A DNA stretch of 64,000 nucleotides, taken from contig JAECRT010000014.1 in the NCBI GenBank assembly GCA_016000085.1, positions 1 to 64,000 on the forward strand, written 5' to 3'. The DNA is from Sphingomonadaceae bacterium. Lineage in GTDB: Bacteria; Pseudomonadota; Alphaproteobacteria; Sphingomonadales; Sphingomonadaceae. Position 1 is the stretch's first letter. Each line of letters starts with the position of its first letter. Under the pieces are notes generated by a model, which worked only from the letters and a program-made list of their open reading frames with translations, ran no database searches and was not told the origin of the DNA. This document shows positions 57,992 through 64,000 of the stretch, one piece after another. Made by a program: the position numbers and the translations under genes.

Positions 57992-58654
57992 TCAGCGAGG
58001 TTTGCTGGCAAGCCTCTCAAGGCCGGCAGCAAAGAAACGAATGGACGGATCTGACATTTCACGCAGCGAAGCTGTCGAATGGTGATCTCGGCTGAGATCG
58101 TCGAGAAAGCCTGGGTCCTGCACCATGAAAATCAACGCCGCCTCAATCAAATAAATGCCTGCAAGAATGTCTGCTTCATTTGTTCCCGGCATCAACATGG
58201 CAATACGCTTCTCGAACAAATTGCTCACTACGCTTAACTTCGCCAGGATGGGACGCAGTTCGGGCATCCGATACGAACTCATGAGATGCGAAGTCATAAC
58301 GACATAGTGCCGCAGATCATGTCCGGGCGTCGCAGCGATCGAAAGAAATGGCAGGACGAAAGCCGCCACGGTCTCTTCAATCGTCAGTTGCCGGAAGGCG
58401 GCGTCACGATCCGCCGCGTCAAAACTTGCTGCCACGGCCCCCAACAGATCGCCGATCTTCCGATCCATGGCAGCGCTGAAAATATCGTGCTTGTTGCCGA
58501 AATGATAGTGAACCAGACTCAGGCGCACATCCGCTTCGCAGGCGATGTCGCGAAGGGATGTGGCGTGATAGCCATGCTGTGCGAACAATATCTCGGAGGC
58601 GTCCAGTATCACCTTCCGTGTTTCAGCCCCTTTGAGGGATACGCGCACTGACAT
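57992..58654 (-). CDS. TetR/AcrR family transcriptional regulator 3
   Basis: A 220-residue TetR protein from ATG 58654 (MSVRVSLKGAETRK); the track's 58735 start and ATG 58669 are alternatives and the ribosome site is weak for all. The HTH is TRKVILDASEILFAQHGYHATSLRDIACEADVRLSLVHYHFGNKHDIF. The C-terminal domain has DLRHYVVMTSHLMSSYRMPELRPIL. It lies upstream of the Rieske 4 operon on the same strand, separated by a palindrome, so it may control that operon. The inducer is unknown. Confidence 0.9.
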   Translation of the reverse strand: MSVRVSLKGAETRKVILDASEILFAQHGYHATSLRDIACEADVRLSLVHYHFGNKHDIFSAAMDRKIGDLLGAVAASFDAADRDAAFRQLTIEETVAAFVLPFLSIAATPGHDLRHYVVMTSHLMSSYRMPELRPILAKLSVVSNLFEKRIAMLMPGTNEADILAGIYLIEAALIFMVQDPGFLDDLSRDHHSTASLREMSDPSIRFFAAGLERLASKPR

Positions 58655-58937
58655 GAATCTGTTCACCATCCAGATTTGGACTGCATGATAGCATGCGGGA
58701 AACTCGCAGCTATAATCGTATCGCCGGTTTGTCACGGCAAAGCTGAACTATGCACCAGAGCATCCAGCCTTATGGCGTTCGGTTCTGACGCAGCCGCTCG
58801 CGATCGAAGGCCTATCATTTCATCGGGCCAGATTTGTTGGACAGTTCCCTTCTCGAAATGGCCTGCCTTGCCTAGCGTTTCTGCGAGGTAGCAACTTTAC
58901 ATACTGTTTTCGCCGCGCACAGCCTTTAGTGAGGTGT
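58655..58937. other. Divergent intergenic region, TetR 3 and alpha/beta hydrolase
   Basis: About 280 bp that must carry promoters for both neighbours. The only pattern seen is GCATG-ATAG-CATGC at 58683-58696, too short to call an operator. No small ORF with a ribosome site or family resemblance was seen. Confidence 0.4.
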
Positions 58938-59768
58938 ATGCATAGAAATCCTAGGGTCGGCAGGGAGTGCGACGCCATTCCTTCCAAAACGACAGAGCCG
59001 ATCCTTCCACCGCATCGCTTGCTTACGCTTTGCGAACCATGGCGTTCCGGACTGGAAGCGCTGGGCTTGATAACGCTCGCGCCGTTCCTTGCGCTCGCGC
59101 CGCGAGGAGACGGCCACTGTGTGTTGGTTCTGCCCGGCTTTGCTACCGATGATCAAGCGACCACCTTGTTGCGGTTGTTTCTCGCCCAACGTGGTTATGA
59201 TGCGCGCGGCTGGGATCTAGGCTGGAACCTGGATCACAAAACAGTCGGCGAGCAAGGCGAGATCATCGGTGCGCGCATCGCGGCGCTCTACAAGGACAGT
59301 GGACGGACGGTCAGTCTGGTGGGCTGGAGCTTGGGCGGCGTAATCGCCCGCGAGGCAGCACGCCGCATGCCCGACGCGATACGAAACGTCATTACGCTGG
59401 GCAGTCCTTTTGCGGGCGATCCGAGCGCAAATGCGATCCGCGGATTATATGAGAGGCTGAGCGGCAACATCATCGATACGCCCGCGGTGCGCTTACGCTA
59501 TGCTCAGGGCGGCGAACTGCTTCCTGTGCCCGCCACTGCGGTATTCAGCCGAACTGACGGGATTGCCGCGTGGCAGAATTGTGTTGGCGCTGAAAGTGCG
59601 ACAAACGAAAATATCGAGGTGATTTCGAGCCATTTCGGGCTGGTGGCGAACCCCGCCGTGTTACACCTCGTCGCCGATCGGTTGGCCCAGCCCGAAGGCG
59701 AGTGGCGCCCCTTCGCCCGTCCTGACGCGATCTCATTTCTATATCCCGATGGACCAATGGTCATGTAA
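58938..59768 (+). CDS. Alpha/beta hydrolase (lipase/esterase-like)
   Basis: A hydrolase of about 276 residues. The nucleophile elbow is GWSLGGVIAREAARRMP (Ser in G-W-S-L-G); the oxyanion region is VLVLPGFATDD; the catalytic His is likely in EVISSHFGLVANPAV. It would cleave an ester, lactone or thioester in the cytoplasm. No signal peptide. The start is ATG 58938; the track's GTG at 58929 is an alternative. It stands alone and converges on the GNAT-PhaC-partner operon. Next to a Baeyer-Villiger-type monooxygenase it could open a lactone, but the genes are 4 kb apart and that is speculative. Confidence 0.87.
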   Translation: MHRNPRVGRECDAIPSKTTEPILPPHRLLTLCEPWRSGLEALGLITLAPFLALAPRGDGHCVLVLPGFATDDQATTLLRLFLAQRGYDARGWDLGWNLDHKTVGEQGEIIGARIAALYKDSGRTVSLVGWSLGGVIAREAARRMPDAIRNVITLGSPFAGDPSANAIRGLYERLSGNIIDTPAVRLRYAQGGELLPVPATAVFSRTDGIAAWQNCVGAESATNENIEVISSHFGLVANPAVLHLVADRLAQPEGEWRPFARPDAISFLYPDGPMVM

Positions 59769-59801
59769 GCTGGCTGGATCGGCCGACGAGCCTGTCCAGT
59801 T

Positions 59802-60344
59802 CTAACCCAGCCCATAGGCGAGATGATGGCCGTTCTGTCTCAGCACATCCATGCTGAGGATGGCGATGTCATGCTTTGTGCCTTCCGCGTCACGGACATG
59901 ATCGCGCAGCAAGGCCTCCGCGCGGAACCCCATCTCCTCAAATAGCGCGATCGTCCCCCGCTGCTCGGGTACGAGACGCACGATCAGTTTCTCGACGTCA
60001 TCCGCCAGAGCCAACGCGAATGCCTCCTGCATCAGCTTTCTACCAAGACCGGCCCCGCGTCGATCGGATGCCACTAATATGCGCATCTCGGCGACATGGG
60101 GTGACCAGCTCAGCACATCGCGAACAATAGCCGCGATGCCTACCAGCCGCCCTTCCGAGAAAGCAAGCAGACTATGAATGATGCCTCGTTCATTCTGCTC
60201 AATCCAGGCGGCAACAACCCTGTCGACGCGAATATCGCGCCGCAAGAAGAGCAGGTCTACTGGTGGCAATGCGGCGGCGAACGCGAGAATGTCGGCCGCA
60301 TCGTCCGCCAACATGGCGCGAACATCGAAGGTCTGTTCGTTCAT
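59802..60344 (-). CDS. GNAT-family N-acetyltransferase
   Basis: A protein of about 180 residues with the GNAT fold: LLAFSEGRLVGIAAIV, the acetyl-CoA-binding segment RILVASDRRGAGLGRKLMQEAFALA, and IALFEEMGFRAEALLRDHV. The start at 60344 (MNEQTFDVRA) is chosen; 60359 and 60380 are alternatives, the longest overlapping the PhaC-like stop at 60361. It lies directly after the PHA synthase-like gene and is probably co-transcribed. The acceptor (small molecule or protein) is unknown; a link to PHA metabolism is only positional. Confidence 0.83.
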   Translation of the reverse strand: MNEQTFDVRAMLADDAADILAFAAALPPVDLLFLRRDIRVDRVVAAWIEQNERGIIHSLLAFSEGRLVGIAAIVRDVLSWSPHVAEMRILVASDRRGAGLGRKLMQEAFALALADDVEKLIVRLVPEQRGTIALFEEMGFRAEALLRDHVRDAEGTKHDIAILSMDVLRQNGHHLAYGLG

Positions 60345-60360
60345 CGTCACCGCTTTCATC

Positions 60361-61446
60361 CTACACCGATCTTTTGCCAAGCCATGCGTCGATGGAGGGC
60401 CAAAGACGCCTTAACGCGCTGGCGCCCGCCACAACACTTACATGGCCTCCTTTGGTCAATATCTCTTCGCAATCGGTCGATCCGGTCATCGTCAGCAAGG
60501 GAGCTGCCGCCTCTCGCGCAACGACATGATCATGTTCAGCGACGATGCTGAGGATCGGCACCTTAATCGCCTTGAGGTCGACCTGCCTCTCTCCTACCTT
60601 CATCCGGCCGTTGAACAGCGCGTTATCCCACAGCAACTGTTTCACAATTTGCTGGAAATAGCGTCCCGGCATTGGCAGCGTTTCAGCCGCCCAGCGATCG
60701 AACATGCGATAGGATTTGACGAAATCGTCGTTCCACATATTGGTCCACAACTGTATCCTGCCCGCGGTACGGTTTGCCGGTCGCATAAGGTCAAAGGCGC
60801 CGAGCATCAGTTCGGGCGGAATGACACCCAATGAAGCAACGAGCTGATCGACATCGAAATGCGATTTGTCCGCCCAGGCTCGAAACAGGCGCATATGCTG
60901 AAAATCGATGGGCGTGGTGAAGCAGAGAAGGTTGGCGATCCGGCCAGGTTCGGCCAACGCAGCATAAAGCACCGCCAAGGTGCCACCCATGCAATAGCCG
61001 CTGAGCGTCAGTTCATCTTCGCCGGTTTCCCGTGCGATGCGTTCTGCACATTCAACAATGAAATCGAGTACATAATGCTCAAGCCCCAGATCGGCTTCGT
61101 CAGCCCGGGGTGGCATCCAGTCGAGCAGATAGATGTCGTAACCGCGCTGGAGCATGAACTCAAAGAAGCTCTGCCCGCTCGCCAGATCGAAGATATAGCC
61201 CCGATTGCTCGGTGGCGAGATCATCAGCAAAGGCACCCGGTACACCTCGTCAGCGACGGAGCGGTATCGATATAACGCCATGGTTCCGCGACGGGCCAAC
61301 AGATCGCTCGCCATCGCACCAACCGTTTGCCGCGGCGCTGTGAGGAATTCCAGGCCATTGATGTTGCGTTGAACGGCCCGCTCAATTTCATGACGAACAC
61401 GTTCTGCCACCGAGCCTGCCTCGCGAGAAGCGGACGCTTCGCTCAC
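60361..61446 (-). CDS. Class III-type polyhydroxyalkanoate synthase (PhaC-like)
   Basis: A 361-residue alpha/beta hydrolase-fold polymerase. The lipase-like box is GYCMGG with nucleophilic Cys152, and Asp306 (AEHDHVV) and His335 (GGHVSVV) complete the triad. The length is that of class III/IV synthases, shorter than class I enzymes. It polymerises hydroxyacyl-CoA into PHA, normally with a PhaE or PhaR subunit. GTG 61446 overlaps the stop of the upstream small gene (GTGA). It shares the operon with that partner and a GNAT gene. A non-polymerising hydrolase role cannot be excluded. Confidence 0.9.
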   Translation of the reverse strand: MSEASASREAGSVAERVRHEIERAVQRNINGLEFLTAPRQTVGAMASDLLARRGTMALYRYRSVADEVYRVPLLMISPPSNRGYIFDLASGQSFFEFMLQRGYDIYLLDWMPPRADEADLGLEHYVLDFIVECAERIARETGEDELTLSGYCMGGTLAVLYAALAEPGRIANLLCFTTPIDFQHMRLFRAWADKSHFDVDQLVASLGVIPPELMLGAFDLMRPANRTAGRIQLWTNMWNDDFVKSYRMFDRWAAETLPMPGRYFQQIVKQLLWDNALFNGRMKVGERQVDLKAIKVPILSIVAEHDHVVAREAAAPLLTMTGSTDCEEILTKGGHVSVVAGASALRRLWPSIDAWLGKRSV

Positions 61447-61805
61447 GCGGCCGGTTCCGCGGGTTTGCGGGTACGTCGCGGGCGATTAGCTGATGAAGGG
61501 CGCGCCTTTTCTTCTCCAGCGGCGGCCTCGACGAGTCTGTCGATCTTCTGCTCAATACGATCCAGCCTGTCGAGCGCCTCGCCCATTTGGACTTGCGTCG
61601 CAAATTGCATCGAGCGCACGAGGCGATCGAGATTATCTTCCACACCCTTGCGCGTTGCCAAGGACAGCTTTGTTGCCTTGCTCATCGAACCCGCGAAAGC
61701 CTCGTTGGTACTGAGCTTGGTCGAGAGATCGTTAAGCTGTCGCTCCCACAGGGAGATCATATTTTGCCAAGCCGCGACAGGATCAAAATCGTTCTGTTTT
61801 GCCAT
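61443..61805 (-). CDS. Small PhaE/PhaR-like subunit or phasin-like protein
   Basis: A 120-residue, highly helical protein: DPVAAWQNMISLWERQLNDLSTKLSTNEAFAGSMSKATKLSLATRKGVEDNLDRLVRSMQFAT, then a coiled-coil-like MGEALDRLDRIEQKIDRLVEAAAGEE, and a basic tail (RPRRTRKPAEP). It overlaps the PhaC-like gene by four bases. The W-x5-W-x-R start and amphipathic helices fit the PhaE/PhaR partner of class III/IV PHA synthases, but it is far shorter than the usual PhaE (about 350 residues) or PhaR (about 200). The name rests on linkage as much as on sequence. Confidence 0.75.
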   Translation of the reverse strand: MAKQNDFDPVAAWQNMISLWERQLNDLSTKLSTNEAFAGSMSKATKLSLATRKGVEDNLDRLVRSMQFATQVQMGEALDRLDRIEQKIDRLVEAAAGEEKARPSSANRPRRTRKPAEPAA

Positions 61806-61850
61806 GGGGCTACCTCTCCATCGTCCATCGTCGGCCGTGTGAGAAGTACT

Positions 61851-61909
61851 GGCAACCTAGCTAAAATATCAGGCTGCTCGCCCTCAAGTAGCCTATGGCT
61901 AGGGTTGCC
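61851..61909 (-). promoter_or_regulatory. Long imperfect inverted repeat in the leader of the PHA operon
   Basis: GGCAACCTAGC pairs with GCTAGGGTTGCC (one extra G) over 59 bp, and within it AGGCT pairs with AGCCT, so the whole segment can fold into one extended stem-loop. It lies 46 bp upstream of the PhaE-like start and 112 bp after the solo Lrp stop. It could be a terminator for the Lrp gene, a leader RNA structure, or an operator. No long T-run follows. Confidence 0.45.
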
Positions 61910-62020
61910 ATACATATTGAACTGATGAGATTGGCGGCGTTCTGGATTGCCGGACATCGCGCGCGAGCTCCACGACAGCATGAGCCAGCTTATCCAGGCA
62001 CGCCAAGCCTTCTTGCAGGC

Positions 62021-62503
62021 TCATAGAGGCGCAACATTGAACTCGAATTTCACGATATCGACCGCAATTCCCGGCGTTATGTGCATGACGCCTTCTATCC
62101 CGGCAATATGTTCAAACAGAAATGTCTGCACTTCGGAAAAGTCGTGCAGCGCTACCAGAAGTTCAATGTCATGATCACCGTTCATGATGTTTACACTGAG
62201 CACTTCGGGTAATTCGGCCAAATATCGCCCAACATCGCGGACATTGCGTCCCTGTACTTTTACACCCAGGGCAATAATGACGTTATAGCCATGGGCGGAA
62301 AAATCCGTGACCGCCACGACACGCATCACCCGCGCATCCTCCATTTTCTGAAGCCGTGCAGATACGGTTGCCGCCGTTACCGACAGTCGCTCAGCAATTT
62401 CCTGGTTTGTCGCACGACCATTAACCCGTAATATGTCAATGATGCTGGTATCGAGATTGTCCAGGGATGGGGTTCCCGATGTCCGCCCGCTTCTGATCTG
62501 CAT
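62021..62503 (-). CDS. Lrp/AsnC family regulator, solo A-type
   Basis: A 160-residue Lrp/AsnC protein: HTH LDNLDTSIIDILRVNGRATNQEIAERLSVTAATVSARLQKMEDA and RAM domain with NIMNGDHDIELLVALHDFSEV. By hand alignment about 122 of 160 positions match the array gene at 5737. Unlike the array copies, it has no B-type partner after it; a 59-bp inverted repeat and the PHA operon follow. It may therefore act alone or join B-type subunits made from the 4-6 kb array. Ligand unknown. Confidence 0.92.
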   Translation of the reverse strand: MQIRSGRTSGTPSLDNLDTSIIDILRVNGRATNQEIAERLSVTAATVSARLQKMEDARVMRVVAVTDFSAHGYNVIIALGVKVQGRNVRDVGRYLAELPEVLSVNIMNGDHDIELLVALHDFSEVQTFLFEHIAGIEGVMHITPGIAVDIVKFEFNVAPL

Positions 62504-62803
62504 TTAGCCCCATCCTTCCCCGAACCTGCCCCCGCCACGCGAACGCTTATGACAATTTGCCATAAGCCCATTCCGGTGGCCGAGCACGCACTAACCCTGT
62601 CCCTTTTGCGCAGGAAACTCGGATTTCGTCAAATATTCTACGATGAGGCAACATTGTAACAGTTTTATAAGCACAAATGCGTACTTTAACGCGAACATTA
62701 ATCCGCATGTGCGACAGGGGAATTTAAGAAAGAGCTACAGCACGCAGATCATAATGCACCGCTATATGGACTCGCTGATCGTGTCACATGCCAGCTTGGC
62801 GAA
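62504..62803. other. Intergenic region upstream of the solo Lrp gene
   Basis: About 300 bp, noticeably more AT-rich than its surroundings (for example ATGCGTACTTTAACGCGAACATTAATCC). The track's 62-residue ORF here has no family features or ribosome site. It likely carries the Lrp promoter; no tRNA or repeat was recognised. Confidence 0.4.
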
Positions 62804-62837
62804 GGGCGGCTGCACAGGAAAGAGTGTGTAGCCGCCC
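62804..62837 (-). terminator. Hairpin terminator of the flavin monooxygenase gene
   Basis: GGGCGGCTGCACA pairs with TGTGTAGCCGCCC through 13 positions with one G-T, around an 8-base loop, 8 bp after the stop codon. On the minus strand it is followed by TTCGCC, so the T-run is short. Confidence 0.65.
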
Positions 62838-62844
62838 TCCTGCG

Positions 62845-64000
62845 TCAGGGCAGCAACGCTGGTTCGTTGGCAGTCTCCAAGATATAATCCTGCCAAACGG
62901 GCGTGGCCATAGCGTCGGCAAACGCCTGATAGCTCCATGGCCAACTGGCGGGAACGCCCGTCGCATCCAGATACCAGCTGGAACAACCCGAACCAAAAAT
63001 GGTCGTCCGCGCCGCCGCCACACGTCGTGTCTCGTAGGCGCTGTGCGCCTCGGTGCTCGGCTCTACCGTCCTCAGCTTGCCTTCCCGCAGAGGCTGGAGC
63101 AGTTGCGCGATATATTCCCATTGCCGTTCGGCAATATCGATGAGAGAGAAATTGCCGACTGGACCAGTCGGGCCATTGAGCATGAAGAAGTTGGGGAACT
63201 GTGGGATCGTTACCGCATAATAGGCGGTAGGACGCGGCGACCAGACATCGTCCAACGACATTCCGTCCCGGCCCAGCACCGCAGTCGGCCGAATGAAGCG
63301 ATCGGCTTGAAAGCCCGTCGCCAACACCAGTGTATCCAACGGCTGCAAACGCCCATCCTTTAACCGGACACCCTCCGGCTCAATATGGGCGATGCCTTCG
63401 CGTTCCACCGTGACATTAGGTTCCTGCACCGCATCATAATAGCGCCAGGAATAAATGAGGCGCTTGCACGCTGCGCGATAATCAGGGCGCAACTTTTCCT
63501 TCAGTTCAGGATCGCGCACGCTGTTTTCGAGATTGTCGAGACACAACCCCTCGATCATAGCGATGTCTGGCCCATCGACATCGGTAATCGCGCGAGTGAA
63601 CCGGTGTATATTAGCCCAATATTCCTCGTCATAGCGGATCGCATCGATCAACGTCGGATCGCGGCGAAAAGCCTCGCGCTGTTCTTCGCTATAAGGGAAA
63701 TAGGGGACGGGCATGATCCATTGCGGCGACCGCTGAAAATGCACCAGCGCATCAGCGCGGTCATGCAAGGCTGTGATAATCTGGACGCCCGTGGATCCGT
63801 TGCCGACCACCCCGACGCGTGCGCCATCGATCCGCGCGTCATCCTGCCAGCGGGCGCTATGGAAGACATCGCCCGCAAAGCTATCGAGCCCGGGAATGTC
63901 GGGCATTTGGGGATGATGTAGCACGCCGGAGGCTGCAATGACGATATCAACCTCCACCGCCTCACCATTGGAAAGCCCCAATAGCCAGCAGGCACGCTCT
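62845..64000 (-). CDS. Baeyer-Villiger-type flavin monooxygenase, partial (N-terminus beyond window end)
   Basis: The frame is open to the window edge; the track's start at 63981 is a TTG inside the gene. About 385 C-terminal residues are visible of an expected 490-600. Seen are the Baeyer-Villiger motif FAGDVFHSARW (FxGxxxHxxxW, Ser in place of Thr), the NADPH-binding GVVGNGSTGVQI, LVLATGFQADRF and PTAYYAVTIPQFPNFFMLNGPTGP. The enzyme would insert oxygen next to a ketone to give an ester or lactone, using FAD and NADPH. The first FAD motif (GxGxxG) lies outside. A hairpin terminator follows the stop directly. Confidence 0.9.
   Translation of the reverse strand, partial: ERACWLLGLSNGEAVEVDIVIAASGVLHHPQMPDIPGLDSFAGDVFHSARWQDDARIDGARVGVVGNGSTGVQIITALHDRADALVHFQRSPQWIMPVPYFPYSEEQREAFRRDPTLIDAIRYDEEYWANIHRFTRAITDVDGPDIAMIEGLCLDNLENSVRDPELKEKLRPDYRAACKRLIYSWRYYDAVQEPNVTVEREGIAHIEPEGVRLKDGRLQPLDTLVLATGFQADRFIRPTAVLGRDGMSLDDVWSPRPTAYYAVTIPQFPNFFMLNGPTGPVGNFSLIDIAERQWEYIAQLLQPLREGKLRTVEPSTEAHSAYETRRVAAARTTIFGSGCSSWYLDATGVPASWPWSYQAFADAMATPVWQDYILETANEPALLP

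Noticed and set aside
58683-58696. GCATG-ATAG-CATGC palindrome upstream of TetR 3
   Set aside because: Five-base arms are too short, and it lies outside the likely promoter core.
61851-61909. Reading the 59-bp repeat as an integron attC site
   Set aside because: The consensus GTTRRRY and RYYYAAC core sites are absent and there is no integrase or cassette array nearby.
61947-62040. Plus-strand fragment DIARELHDSMSQLIQ resembling a histidine-kinase H-box
   Set aside because: Only about 15 residues, stop just upstream, and the frame runs antisense into the Lrp gene; no ATP-binding domain follows. A chance match or a tiny remnant cannot be told apart.
1-64000. CRISPR array, tRNA, rRNA, prophage or toxin-antitoxin genes
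   Set aside because: No regularly spaced repeats, cloverleaf-type sequences, structural phage genes or paired small toxin genes were recognised on either strand.

Overview
The window looks like a chromosomal or megaplasmid segment from an alphaproteobacterium of the sphingomonad group (Sphingobium, Novosphingobium or Sphingopyxis-like). The pointers are high GC, four TonB-dependent receptors without signalling domains, many short same-strand operons with ATGA/GTGA overlaps, and a dense aromatic or terpenoid-type catabolic gene content. No rRNA, tRNA, CRISPR array or phage genes were seen. The start cuts an MFS transporter and the end cuts a Baeyer-Villiger-type flavin monooxygenase.

Layout. 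1-9.7 kb: MFS transporter, TonB receptor with a divergent TetR gene and a palindromic operator, a four-gene Lrp/AsnC array arranged A-B-A-B, a thiolase and a PQQ/heme c alcohol dehydrogenase. 9.8-11.2 kb: an IS110-family (IS1111-group-like) insertion sequence with 13-bp subterminal inverted repeats. 11.2-14.8 kb: three VOC proteins, an EthD protein and a GMC oxidoreductase. 15-21.5 kb: second TonB receptor, ABM protein, TetR regulator, then SDR-SnoaL-SnoaL-reductase. 21.5-28.6 kb: a minus-strand operon (Rieske oxygenase, APH-like kinase, ACAD10/11-like dehydrogenase, reductase) divergent from a reductase-Rieske pair. 28.6-34.2 kb: third TonB receptor with SnoaL and SDR, divergent from two SDRs. 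34.3-41 kb: acyl-CoA ligase, SnoaL, ABM, SDR, ThuA-like protein, Rieske ferredoxin, reductase, acyl-CoA dehydrogenase. 41-48.5 kb: a LuxR-type regulator next to a lux-box-like palindrome, then OB-fold protein, thiolase-like aldolase candidate, acyl-CoA dehydrogenase and a three-gene 2-oxoacid dehydrogenase complex (E1 alpha, E1 beta, E2). 48.6-57.8 kb: a long minus-strand unit (Rieske, fourth TonB receptor, fused double SnoaL, Rieske, SnoaL, two SDRs, TIM-barrel isomerase), preceded by a TetR gene. 58.9-64 kb: alpha/beta hydrolase, GNAT, class III-type PHA synthase with a very short partner, a solo Lrp gene and the partial monooxygenase.

How it may work together (inference): TonB receptors and the MFS protein import a hydrophobic substrate. 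Four single-component-type Rieske oxygenases served by one ferredoxin hydroxylate it. SDRs, zinc-free medium-chain reductases, the GMC and PQQ enzymes adjust alcohol, ketone and C=C levels. SnoaL and VOC proteins isomerise or dehydrate intermediates. The ligase, acyl-CoA dehydrogenases, thiolase and OB-fold/thiolase-like pair then shorten a CoA-activated side chain or opened ring, and a 2-oxoacid dehydrogenase complex takes a product into central metabolism. No ring-cleavage dioxygenase was recognised, so the substrate cannot be named; an alicyclic terpenoid, steroid-like or similar natural product fits better than a simple aromatic.
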